A stretch of 64,000 bases of DNA from NCBI GenBank assembly GCA_964019425.1, contig OZ025853.1, positions 248,001 to 312,000 on the forward strand. The letters are read 5' to 3'. The position numbers and the translations under genes were made by a program. This document shows, one piece after another, positions 23,601 to 33,900 of the stretch. The notes below the pieces were generated by a model that worked only from the letters and a program-made list of their open reading frames with translations, ran no database searches and was not told where the DNA came from. Each line of letters starts with the position of its first letter. Position 1 is the stretch's first letter. This DNA comes from Flectonema sp. DT1601 (lineage: Eukaryota; Euglenozoa; Diplonemea; Diplonemida; Diplonemidae).

Positions 23601-23768
23601 GGATACACTGTACATCTTTCAGAAAGAGATTTTAACAGCTGAAGAATGGTATTCAGGGCGTGGACATTGTAGTCAGTGAGTTTCTTCTGTTTTGATTTGA
23701 TTTTTCATTCTTTTCTTTTTTTTTTTCTTTTTCCCTTAAAAGAAGACTTTTTGTCAACTTTTAAAAAG

Positions 23769-23804
<36 letters not shown>

Positions 23805-25072
23805 GGTAAAAGTAGAACGAGGACAGAACTAAACCCCCAACACACCTTATTAGAAGTTCCCTCTACCGATAGCGTTGGATGGCAAGCAGAGCTGAGAAAA
23901 TTACAAAGCAAACCATAGACACATGGTTGGCGTAAATCAAGATCGTAACTTTGTACTAAGAAAGCAGGAAATGATGCGACGCTGCATATTTCCATAAGGG
24001 ATTCCAATATAACCTCGCGACGTTCGTGGTAGTTAGGAAGGAGTTCAGGGTTTGAAGGAGGATTGTCGTCACGTTTGAGATATGTTCCCATAATAAAAGA
24101 CAACAACTGTGGTCCAATATGATCACCACACGTCATAACAACAATATGCAAAGTTCGCAACGTCTGCGCAACCACTACCACATTATCAAAATTCTTTAAA
24201 ACAGAAAGCAACGCTCTACACAACTCATCTTGAACAATATTCATTAAAGGTTTACACCTTTCAGTCATCAACGTCTCTCTAAGAGTCGCAACAATCATAT
24301 AAACTAATAACAGACAAGTGTATTTCTTAGTAGCCTGTTGAGCCCTATTACTTGTATAAGTATCATAATCAGTAATGTTATATTCAAAGTCTTCAGGTTC
24401 TGAACGAATTTTCGATACGACAAAAGCAAAGACATTTTCAAAACAACCAGGAGCTGTACCATCGATGACACCTTGATAGAGTCTGGTGACCATATCGATG
24501 GTGGTGGTCTCTGCAGTGTGCTTTACAAGCTCTGAGGGATTTCCGTACATTGCAATTAGAAAACATCCCTCAAGAATACGTAAAACAATTGGTTCTGGTA
24601 GATGTACCCCCAATGGATGGCACACACATGCTTTATGCACTGATAGTATTCTTCCAAGAACTGCTTCATGACTTGCTTTTGAAGCAATGACAGACTTGGC
24701 TTCGAGTACAGCGTTTGCGATTGAGCAGATTGTGTCCACATCAATAAAGTCTAAACGGAGTTCTAAAAAAGTCGAGAACGCACACAACGCAACACATGTA
24801 ATAGCTCCTGTGGTGTCAACTGACTTCGATACTTCGATGAAGGGTTGTAGAATCTTAGAAAAATGAACAGGAGCGTTTTCAGTTAAAAGTTCTTTTCGAA
24901 GAGTTTTGACGCTGTTCATTAACTTACTTAACTTACTGTCCATTTCATTCTTAGTTCTTGATGACAGCTGTGTCCTCAATGCGATGATTAAATTTAGAGA
25001 CTGAGCGACTACCACAGCCTTGTCTCGGTGCCACCCCTTCCCCGTCGGAATACCGACATCAGGAGTTGCCAT
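17698..25072 (-). CDS. GBF1/Gea-like Sec7 ARF guanine-nucleotide exchange factor (4 exons)
   Basis: Exons 25072-23846, 23686-23597, 23466-21600 and 19085-17698, all GT-AG with matching phases (0, 0, 1), give 1,523 residues. The acceptor CATCTCACAG is 5 bases before the ATG. The N-terminus is DCB/HUS-like (about 1-439), with a HUS-box-like SYDLDL. Sec7 follows (about 465-690). It has LFKEKPK, the catalytic-glutamate loop LGEYISE, RLPGEAQRIDRLMEA, MLNTDLHN and NDGKDVPREY, with an insert of about 40 residues after the glutamate loop. Large HDS-type helical repeats make up the rest. GBF1-type GEFs load ARF with GTP on Golgi membranes to start COPI coat assembly. The second exon is only 30 codons. 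The last intron (21599-19086) is 2.5 kb and holds a satellite array. The exons were inferred by eye. Confidence 0.88.
19329..21449. repeat. 157-bp satellite array inside a GBF1-like intron
   Basis: The phrase CACTAGCGCGAAGACCCTCC recurs 14 times at spacings of 157 bases (19334, 19491, 19648, 19805, 19962, 20119, 20275, 20432, 20589, 20746, 20903, 21060, 21217, 21374). One spacing is 156 because a G is missing. That gives 13 full units and a partial last one. Units differ at a few linked sites: CATTGTG or CATTATG, GAGCTCTT or GAGCACTT, and the bases after CTCACAGAA. Unit 1 and unit 12 share the rare CTCATTTCTAGCGC variant. The array fills most of the third intron. The period is not a multiple of three and carries no conserved frame. 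Confidence 0.95.
21509..21526. repeat. 18-base block shared with 39659-39676
   Basis: TAATTTGATACTGCATTT follows a G-rich AAGGGGG here and an AAAGGGAA in the second copy. Both lie in non-coding DNA (intron and spacer), so this may be a remnant of one dispersed repeat. Confidence 0.4.
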
Positions 25073-26403
25073 CTTATCTGTGAGATGGTAAAAAATAAAA
25101 TTAAAACTAAAATAACTAAAAAGGAAGTGGATATTCCCCCTCTGTGAACAATTCTTCTTAGAAATTCCTGTTAAAGTTAATGAATATCAAAAGACAAGCA
25201 TCACACAAACTCTGCTGACTAAAAGACGTGACAGACGCTGAAATCAAACTATATAGAGGTCTGGGTATCCTTATCGTTTTTTTTTTTTTTTTTTTTGAAA
25301 TTTTCACAAGATCAATATTCTTTCTATACCTTTCCTCCCCTTTCCCTTTTTTTTTTTTTTTTCTTCGTTTGTTACCCTACAGATATCACACATGCGGCGG
25401 AGAGCCTCGAAAAAGCAGTCTGCTTTTTAGAGACAGCAGCACTAACACAGCCAGAAGAAGGTCACACATCATTGCAATATTATAATATCACATCAGACTT
25501 CTTCAGAAAGCATCGATGGTCACAGCTAGACTTGTAATCAATGCCGCTAGTGATAGTTTCACAAATATAAAAAAAAAAAAAAAAAACAACAACATGTCTA
25601 AAAAAAGAAAAAGAAGTTCGCAAGGAAAAAGATACCTTCTCAGGTTGTTTAAATATTTTGTAGAAAAAAAAAAAATGAGAAATTCTCCCCTTGATGTGGA
25701 CAACGGAGAAAGTCACAAAAAAAAAAAAAAAAAGACCAATCTCACACCAATGATTAAAAGGCACCATACAGGTCAATCAAAAGGTAGGTTTCGAGACTAC
25801 TCTTTGCGAAAGATACTTTACTCACAATATGTTAAAACCATCGAGTATCCATAACTGATGACTTCAGACAGTAGAAAGACCCAATCGCAATTTTTTTTTT
25901 TTTCTTTCTTTTTTTCCTTGTATGCTTAAGCAAGGCATCTTCATCAAGCTGGTAGCGAGTCTTATTTAACGCTGTAAACCACATGTAATAAATGCCTAGA
26001 TAATGTCCAGATAGAGTATTACACAACAAGAATAATGTTAGTATAAGTATCCAGAAAACGTTCCACAAAGCTCGGGGGGTTTAATACGATACAAAAAGAT
26101 CTATCTGGGAAGAATACTGCAGGTCTTTGCACAAATGGGGGAGGGCAATACCTACAAGTCAGACAACAGCTTTACCCGAAGTCTTTATTTAAAAAAAAAA
26201 AAAAAAAAAAGGGAAACACAGACACTCTGCTTAGTTTTATGAACTGCAGCAGAGTGATATGAGAAAAAAACCTGTTTTAGGCATTGAGAGAAATGAATAA
26301 TAATAAAAAAGGGAACTAATGACTGGCGGAGGTGGAGGTTGGCAATCGAGGGAGCGAAAATGCATTCGCAGAAATGAATTCAAGCTTAAATTTTGAGGGG
26401 GGG
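25073..26403. other. 1.3-kb spacer with A/T homopolymers
   Basis: No gene supported. Homopolymers lie at about 25279-25296, 25348-25362, 25569-25586, 25718-25733, 25890-25904 and 26191-26210. The open frames are Phe/Lys-rich translations of these runs. A G run (26397-26403) abuts the rRNA fragment that follows. Confidence 0.55.
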
Positions 26404-26584
26404 TTTGTACTACAATTGGTTCTGGTTCTTATAAGAAACGCCTCTACTAATGTGGTGGCTACAGGATAGAGCTGGGTGGGTGAGAACTCTCTTAGAGCGT
26501 TTCGAATCCCAGCAATATTTCTCAGCTAGAGGAAGCAAAAGTCGTAACAAGATTGCTGTAGGTGAACCTGCAGCAGGATCATTA
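26404..26584 (+). pseudogene. SSU rRNA 3'-end fragment (helix 44 to the 3' terminus)
   Basis: The stretch GGAAGCAAAAGTCGTAACAA, followed by TTGCTGTAGGTGAACCTGCA and GCAGGATCATTA, is the universally conserved 3' end of eukaryotic small-subunit rRNA. The upstream 100 bases look like helix 44 (GTACTACAATTGGTTCTGG; GAACTCTCTTAGAGCG; TTCGAATCCCAGC). No rRNA body precedes it and no 5.8S follows, so it is a detached fragment. Its end matches the natural SSU 3' end. It lies opposite in strand to the protein genes. An expressed rRNA piece cannot be excluded. Confidence 0.85.
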
Positions 26585-26848
26585 CCAAAGTCGAATAGGT
26601 GGGATGAGTTTATGAATGTACCGATATTCCTTTTTTTATTTTAGTTTTTTTTTTTTTTTGTGCACAAAAAAAAAAAAAGTGTAATCCGGCTGTGTGAGAG
26701 AGTTAGAAAAACACAAAATGCCGACAAAAAATTTTTTTTCTTTTTTTTTTTAATTATTTCACAGAGTACATTAAAAAAAAAAAAATCAACAACCGTACTG
26801 AGAAATGAGGCAAGCATGCGCACATCCTGGACAGTGAGGAATTGTAAT

Positions 26849-27808
26849 TCATTGCCACGAGCTCTCGTTTTTGTCAGGTTGAGTGTCAGTCGTATCGCAC
26901 TCTATCGAAGGTTCCGTAGATACGTCACTTTCTCTGTGTTTACAATAAGTGCATAGGGAAACACACGCACAACAGAACACAATAAAAAAATGAATACTGG
27001 CTGCGATAATCCAAAAAGTATCCTCATCTTTCTCTGTCTGATCGACAAAATCAATCGCTTCTTGGCGAGTACCGACATCCCACTCCCAATGATTTTCTTT
27101 ATTCGCTTTATATCCAGGAATCTTATTTAACAACCAACCATCAGTGTATGGCGTCACTGTAGCTCTTCTCAACATGGTAAATCCATATTGCAAACCAAAA
27201 CAAGGTTTTGTAGACTTTTCTATGCATGTTGCGAATATGGGTGGGTCAAATTCGCATTTTAGGGGACCTCCGTGGAGAATAGGAACTGACATGTATTTAA
27301 ACCCGTAGTCAATCTTTTTTTGGCTTGGTTTGGCTGCTGCTTCATTTGGATACCAATTACCTCCAAGTTCAACATATAAGATGTCTGTTGAAGGATCAGG
27401 CATCGACAGGTTTGTTCCATTTCTGTAGCAATCCAGTTTAGCAACTCCACTACCGATGGCTTTTTTATAATTATCGTACTTCTTCCATTTGTTGTTGGGT
27501 GGTACGAATACCAACCCGATTTCAACTATCCAAGAAATCACCGAGAGAGCTAAAAACACCATCATCCAACGAGTTTTGAACCCAATTGTTAAATACTTTG
27601 CCAGCACGAATACAAACACCCCAAGTAAACCCCACCCAGCACCTCCGAATATAGCATATAATATCATAACGACATCGTAATTGTTTGCTAGTTCGTCCGT
27701 CTCTAACGAGGTGCCTATTCCCAGATATTTATAGGTGATCAGGACAAGATAGTACAGTGTTGAGAGGAGGAAGCACACGAATAGAAACCATTTCCAGTTG
27801 TAAAGCAT
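26849..27808 (-). CDS. Four-pass membrane protein, paralogue A
   Basis: 319 residues from ATG at 27808, with an acceptor-like AATCAG about 23 bases upstream. Three hydrophobic segments lie in the first 100 residues (about 8-28, 45-70, 78-102). A roughly 160-residue hydrophilic, cysteine-containing loop with a sequon (NGTNLS) follows. A fourth segment (about 264-288) precedes a short acidic tail. The loop would be extracytoplasmic if glycosylated. No family was recognised. It is 830 bases from a close paralogue (28638-29624), and the two share a nearly identical central block. A surface or endomembrane receptor-like role is possible but unsupported. Confidence 0.85.
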   Translation of the reverse strand: MLYNWKWFLFVCFLLSTLYYLVLITYKYLGIGTSLETDELANNYDVVMILYAIFGGAGWGLLGVFVFVLAKYLTIGFKTRWMMVFLALSVISWIVEIGLVFVPPNNKWKKYDNYKKAIGSGVAKLDCYRNGTNLSMPDPSTDILYVELGGNWYPNEAAAKPSQKKIDYGFKYMSVPILHGGPLKCEFDPPIFATCIEKSTKPCFGLQYGFTMLRRATVTPYTDGWLLNKIPGYKANKENHWEWDVGTRQEAIDFVDQTEKDEDTFWIIAASIHFFIVFCCACVSLCTYCKHRESDVSTEPSIECDTTDTQPDKNESSWQ

Positions 27809-28637
27809 TTCTTCAAAGTAGAGTCACCTGATTAAAACAGAATAGTTAAATTTGTGCGACTGCTAAAAAGCAAAAACTGTTTGTGTGTTCGTCAAGAGAC
27901 TACCATTTGTGTAAATTGGGGAAAACCCAAAATCTACGGCAATACTTCTCTCCAAACATTTTTTTTTTTTTTTTTTTTTTTTTTGTACAGCCAAAACCTC
28001 ACGAGGGGAAAAAATAAAATCAGAAGCTAAAAAAAAGCACTGCACTACTAGAATATAGAGAATACGTGTTTAACAGTGTAATTAATTAGAAAACATCCTT
28101 TAACAAGTTTAGTTGGTAAACAGAAGCGTAAACAGTCGACTTCTAACTGAGAAAAGTTGGATGCAGAAGACTCTTCCTTTCAAACATTAGATTGAAAAGA
28201 AGACGAAAGATAGCATAGCCATGACCCGATGCCCAGTACAACAAACTCGCCCCCCCTGAAGCTGATTAACATACCAATAGTTCCCCGACACAGAATACTT
28301 CTCTTTAGGACTTTCGGTTAAGGGGGGAAAATAAAATCAAAAGTTAAAAGCACTGCCAACCTCTACTACTTTCACCTTGGATCACATTCTTTCTCAAGGG
28401 ATGTAGTGACCAGTAGTTGCCATCTAGTTGCTTGTGTACTTCTATATTTGGTTAAGGGGAAAACTCTCACTGACTTCCCCAAAGGTGACCGTATTTCTCC
28501 TCTCTAAGTTACATGCTAATTTTAACTGAACCACAACAAGCATATCGCCTGCCGACATCAATCGAGTGAGTGGTCCAGTGAAAGTAACACACCAACGGTA
28601 CCAAAATGGGTGTAAAATCAACAACAGTTGTTATTGA
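27809..28637. other. Spacer between the two membrane paralogues
   Basis: 830 bases with a T run at 27960-27984. Several short motifs recur within it (for example GGGAAAATAAAATCA-like sequence near 28007 and 28325). No gene supported. Confidence 0.5.
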
Positions 28638-29624
28638 TTATGTTACTACAATCTCTTTAGTGTCAGGTACCGAGTCAGGTAATGAGTCAGGTTCTGAACA
28701 TGTTTCACATTCTGCTGTTGTAGGCTCAGTGGATATATAATTCCTGGCACCATCACAATACTTGTAGAGGGAAACAGATGCACAACAAATTACTACAATA
28801 ATGTGAATACCAGCTGCGATAATCCAAAACCTCTTCTCTTCTTCATCCACTTGGTTGACATAAGCAATCACTTCTTGGCGAGAAGCCGTATCCCACTCCC
28901 AATGATTTTCTTTATTTTCTTCATATCCAGGAACCCTTTTTAACAACCAATCCTCAGTGTATGGTATTACATTTGCTCTCCTTAGCACGGTGCGTTCGTA
29001 ATGTTTGTCGGAGAAACAAGGTTTCGTATTCTGTTCTATGCATGTTGCGAAGATAGGTGGGTCAAATTCGCATTTTAGGGGACCTCCGTGGAGAATAGGA
29101 ACTGACATGTATTTGTAACCGTAGAAGACCCTTTTTTGTTCAAGTTTGGCTGCTGCTTCATTTGGATACCAATTACCTCCAAGTTCAACATATAAGATGT
29201 CTGTTGAAGGATCAGGCATCGACAGGGTTGTTCCATTTTTGAAGCAATCCAGTTTAGCAACTCCACTACCGATGGCTTTTTTATAATTACCGTACATTCT
29301 CCATTTGTTGTTGGGTGGTACGAATACCAACCCGATTTCAACTATCCAAGAAATCACCGAGAGGGTAATAAATACTTTCAGCCAACGAGTTTTGAACCCA
29401 ATCGCAAGTGCGTTCCCGAGAATGAATATCACGACTCCTACGAAACCCCATGCAGCACCTCGTAATGCAGCGTGAACTATTATTGCAATTTGATAATAGT
29501 GATCTACATCATCTTTCTCTAATAAAAGGTCTACTCCCACTTGTTTATATGAAATCAGAGAGTAGTAGTACACAGCTGAGAGGATTAAGAAACTGAATAG
29601 AAACCATTTCCAATTGAACTCCAT
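28638..29624 (-). CDS. Four-pass membrane protein, paralogue B
   Basis: 328 residues from ATG at 29624. It has the same layout as its neighbour at 26849-27808: N-terminal NWKWFLF segment, three early hydrophobic helices (about 8-28, 45-70, 78-102), a large loop with FVPPNNKW and LGGNWYPNEAA, a fourth helix (about 268-290) and an acidic tail. The loop DNA (29055-29361) is about 93% identical by eye to 27241-27545, including synonymous sites. The membrane segments and tail are much more diverged. Function unknown. Confidence 0.85.
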   Translation of the reverse strand: MEFNWKWFLFSFLILSAVYYYSLISYKQVGVDLLLEKDDVDHYYQIAIIVHAALRGAAWGFVGVVIFILGNALAIGFKTRWLKVFITLSVISWIVEIGLVFVPPNNKWRMYGNYKKAIGSGVAKLDCFKNGTTLSMPDPSTDILYVELGGNWYPNEAAAKLEQKRVFYGYKYMSVPILHGGPLKCEFDPPIFATCIEQNTKPCFSDKHYERTVLRRANVIPYTEDWLLKRVPGYEENKENHWEWDTASRQEVIAYVNQVDEEEKRFWIIAAGIHIIVVICCASVSLYKYCDGARNYISTEPTTAECETCSEPDSLPDSVPDTKEIVVT

Positions 29625-29892
29625 TTCTTAAGTACAATACTCACAATGAGATACAGTAATTGTATTTGTGATGAAGTGGGTATTGCTCTTGTGCGTTCAC
29701 GACGTCAATATAAAACCTGATGGAGTTGGAAAGATAACATTTAGTGAAGGAATCAACTGAAAACCAAGTCATGTGTTGTTCGCGTATTCAAATTCGTTGT
29801 TTTCTTTTTTTTTTTTTCATTTATTTTTCCCTTTTTTTTTTATATATATTCCCTATTCTTGCAGTTTGTTTTAAAAATAGTTTTCACAAAAC

Positions 29893-30240
29893 CTAAATAT
29901 TTGACAAGTCAAAACTATTTAAGTTGACTCGCTGTTCTGCAAGACCGAGGGCAATCTGTTTTTGTTGTTTGTTGTAATACCTCAGTCTATCAGAGCTATT
30001 CAATGACGGACAGGAAACACATACGGAGTCACCTCTAGGGCCGCTGTGAACATCCCATCCCTTGGATCCTTTAACACGATATCTGGTTCCTCCACCTCCA
30101 CCAACAGGTATGGTTGAAACACCTCCACCATCTTGTGAGGATAGTAGATTACCAATATTATATCCATCACCTGTGTACGTCAGGTGGGGTAGTTTTCCCA
30201 ATGGTGGAACTGCACCATGTCGCTGAATGGGATCCCACAT
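29893..30240 (-). CDS. Small Gly-rich protein, unknown
   Basis: 115 residues from ATG at 30240; the frame beyond holds only a TTG. The sequence is of normal complexity (MWDPIQRHGAVPPLGKL, then GGGG, then RYRVKGSKGWDVHSGPRGD, ending in a Gln/Asn-containing tail). An acceptor-like ACAAAATAG is about 20 bases upstream. Base composition and position in the cluster support a real gene. No signal peptide, membrane segment or known motif was seen. It might be a small axonemal or cytoplasmic protein, but this is unsupported. Confidence 0.55.
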   Translation of the reverse strand: MWDPIQRHGAVPPLGKLPHLTYTGDGYNIGNLLSSQDGGGVSTIPVGGGGGTRYRVKGSKGWDVHSGPRGDSVCVSCPSLNSSDRLRYYNKQQKQIALGLAEQRVNLNSFDLSNI

Positions 30241-30246
30241 TGTCAA

Positions 30247-30742
30247 TCAGCCAGTTGTTTCTATTTTGTGTAAATGCTTCTGTCAGAGAATTCGGTAAGT
30301 CAAAACAAAAGAAACGAAGAGTAACTCAAATAGCTACCATCGTTGTCATCTTTGTACACTGATTGAAGAGAGACGGTTATTACGCACACTATAGATAAGA
30401 ACATATCGTTCCCTTGACTCGATTACGTTGTACGAAAAGCGATACTTTTCCGAACAGAGATAAAGGAGAAAAAAAAAACAGATCAAAAGTCGGTCTGATT
30501 AAACAACATTGGGGACCAAGACCGACAAAATCAGTGGAAAAGATCTCCCAAAACCCAGCTAGTATCTAGCCTGAGAACACCACTGATGAATGATGTTTGA
30601 ATCCACAAAGAATAATAAAAATACTTGAAAAACCCCGACTGCGATTTCACTGAGACCGACTCACGAAGGTTACGACGTACAACCCAAGAAACTCACCAGT
30701 CGTGTTGGATTGCTGAGACGAGGATTCCTCACAATGTGGGTT
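30247..30742. other. Spacer of about 500 bases
   Basis: A/T-rich sequence between the small Gly-rich gene and the helicase stop codon. Nothing was recognised in it. An open frame on the plus strand at its right end is the antisense of the polyglutamine and polyproline codons. Confidence 0.5.
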
Positions 30743-30898
30743 TTACTGAACCACGTGATTGGAATGCTGCTGAGATAACAGCGAGTTGTCCCACACTGGT
30801 GGGGGTGGTGGGGGTGGTGGGGGTGGGGGAGGCGGTGGGGGAGGTGGTAACTCCTGCAACTGACCCTGCTGTAAGTAGCCAGCCATTCCGTTTTGGAA

Positions 30899-30950
<52 letters not shown>

Positions 30951-33900
30951 GAGTGAATCACTCTTTCATCAAACTGATCCACACCAACTGATAGCGGAGT
31001 ACTAACCTTCTGTCCCATTCTCAATTCGTCTCTCTCAGTGGTGAGCAGAACCGATTTCTGTTGGTATGGATTTGCCAACAGAGACGAATTCCCTTCCCGA
31101 TGCACTGAAAGCTGATTACCTTCCATCGATACATGAGATTGATAAGTATGTTCCGAGTATGGCTGCTGTGGCAATTGGTTGGGTATGTGCTGCTGCTGAA
31201 GTTGATCCTGCTGGTTAGTTTGCAATAACTGTGGTTGTTGCTGATAGCGCTGATCTTGTTGAGGCTGCACCTGTTGTTGTTGCTGGTGTTGTTGCAGCTG
31301 CTGTTGTGAATGCGGCTGTTGTTGCTGTGGTTGTTGCAGCTGCTGTGGTCGTTGGAACTGCTGCTCTGCTTGCAGCTGTTGTTGTTGCAGCTGTGCCCGT
31401 TGCGACTGCTGCTCTGGCTGCAGCTGCTGTTGCTGCTGTGGTGGCAGCTGTTGTTGCTGCTGTGGTCGTTGCAATTGCTGCTCTAGTTGCAGCTGCTGCT
31501 GTGGTGGCAGCTGTTGTTGTTGCAGCTGTGCCCGTTGCGACTGCTGCTCTGGCTGCAGCTGCTGTTGCTGCTGTGGTGGCAGCTGTTGTTGCTGCGGTGG
31601 TCGTTGCAATTGCTGCTCCGGTTGCAGCTGCTGTTGTGAATGCGGCTGTTGTTGCTGTGGTTGTTGCAGCTGCTGTGGTCGTTGGAACTGCTGCTCTGCT
31701 TGCAGCTGTTGTTGTTGCAGCTGTGCCAGTTGCGACTGCTGCTCTGGCTGCAGCTGCTGTGGTGGCAGCTGTTGTTGCTGCTGTGGTCGTTGCAATTGCT
31801 GCTCCTGTTGTTGTGGTGGTAGCTGTTGTTGCAGCTGCTGCTGCTGCTGTAGTCGTTGCAATTGCTCTGGTTGCAGCTGTTGTTGCAGCTGCTGCTGTGG
31901 TTGTGAATGCAGCTGTTGCTGTAGCTGCTGCTGCTGTTGCGGTGGTTGTTGTTGCAACTGCCGCTCTGGTTGCAGCTGTTGTTGTGGTGGTAGCTGTTGT
32001 TGCAGCTGCTGCTGCTGCGGTGGCTGCTGCTGTTGCGGTGGCTGTTGTTGCTCCCGTGGCTGTTGCAACTGCCGCTCTGGTTGCAGCTGTTGTTGTTGTA
32101 GTTGTAGTTGCAGCTGCTGTGGCGGCAGCTGTTGTTGTGGTGGTTGCAGCTGCTGCTGTGGTCGTAGCAACTGCTGCTGTTGTTGCAGTTGCTGCTGCTG
32201 CTGCTGCGGTGGCTGTTGTTGCTCTCGTGGCTGTTGCAACTGCCGCTCTGGTTGCAGCTGTTGTTGTTGTAGCTGCAGCTGCTGCTGTGGTTGTTGCTGT
32301 TGTAGCTGCTGTTGTTGCTGCTGACCGCTATCGTAAATCAACCGGTCTTGATGCTGCATACGATCCTGTTGAATTTGATGCGGGTTAGTTTGCAATAACT
32401 GTGGTTGTTGATAGCGCTGATCTGGCTGCTGACTGCTGTCGTAAATCAACTGGTCTTGTTGCTGTTGGCAACTCTGATCAGACTGGAGGCGCTGACTCTG
32501 TTGAACACCCAGCTGGCCTTGTTGCTGTTGCAGATATCTGTGGTCCAGCTGACCTTGCGTATCGTGACTCTGATGGGCACTCGACTGTTGTCCATTCTGC
32601 TGAGCAGCCTGCCCTGTTGCTGTGTTGTGATGCTGCTGACTCGGCTTTTGATTATTTTGCAATATCTGATGGTGGAGCTCATGATTCTGTTGCTGAATAC
32701 CATTTTGTAATAACTGATTGCCGAGTTGATTATGTTCCTGTCGCTGTTGTATCTGTTCTTGTAATAGTTTCACCTCACTCTCACTCTGCGTCAGATGATA
32801 ATTATGTTCAGGAACTTGGTGAGGAGTCAGTTGATTACTGTTCTGTGATAAATGTTGTCCTAGTCCCTGACTATTATTTAATTGTTGAGACAGCTGCTTG
32901 TCACTCTGGCCATGAAGCTGCGTTGGTTGATTGTTCTGCTGTCCCTGTTCTTGCTTTTGCAGCTGTTGGCTTTGCTGACTAGTTTCCAACAATTGTGAAT
33001 TCGACTGTTGTCCTCTCTGTTGTTGCTGACTGTGTTGGTACCACAGCTGACTACTTTGTTGCAACAACTGCTGGTCCTGACTTGGTAAACTGTTATTTTG
33101 TACCAACTTCTGGGGTTCCAGCTGACTATTATGCTGTAGAACGTCTGGTTGGTTTTGCAACAATTGCTGCCCGCCTTGGGTTTGTGTTTGTCTTTGCAAT
33201 TGTTGCTCAAGGTTTTGCTGACTGTTTGATAATAACTGCTGACCTCCGTGTTGCATCAGATTGTGTTGTTGATAATGAGGTAGTTCTTGTTGATTTTGTA
33301 GTCCCAGCTGCTGTTGTTGCTGATTATCTTTTTGTATCAACTGCGGATTCTGGATCAGATGTCGTTCTTGACTTCCACTTTGTAATTGTTGGCTCCCTTG
33401 GATGTTCTGAATCCCCTGATCGTGTTGCTGGCTCAGATTTTGTTGTTGCTGATATTGAAGTACTAAATGCTGACCGCCTTGAGTGTTCTGCAGTCCAATC
33501 TCTTGCAACTGTTCCCGCTGCTGAGGGTTGTTCTCGAAAGCTGATCGAATCAAATTTTGTTGTTGCTGAGGATGTGTTTCGTGACTACTATTCTGTTGGA
33601 TGTTCTGAAGTACTTGTTTTTGAAGTTGTACCCGCTGCTGATCGTCTTGCTCACCTTGCTTACAAGAACCTTGTAACAATTGCTGTCCTTGAAAGTTCTG
33701 CTGTTGCACATTATCATGAGATTGTTGTTGTTGTGGTTGGCTTTCTAATAATTGAGTAGAATTGTTCTGCAAGTCCAACCCCTGCTGTTGATAGCGCTGC
33801 TGGTCTTGTTGTAGTGTGTTCTCTATTATTTGAGTATCAGTTTGTTGTGGTGGTTGCTTAAGACACAACGGCTGTTGATAATTATTTTGCATCGGTTGTG

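Noticed and set aside
31231-32388. Long plus-strand open frame of alanine and valine
   Set aside because: It is the exact antisense of the CAG/CAA-rich glutamine tail of the helicase and has no natural composition or start context.
32995-33759. 254-codon plus-strand frame
   Set aside because: Antisense to the same Gln-rich tail; all neighbouring genes are on the minus strand.
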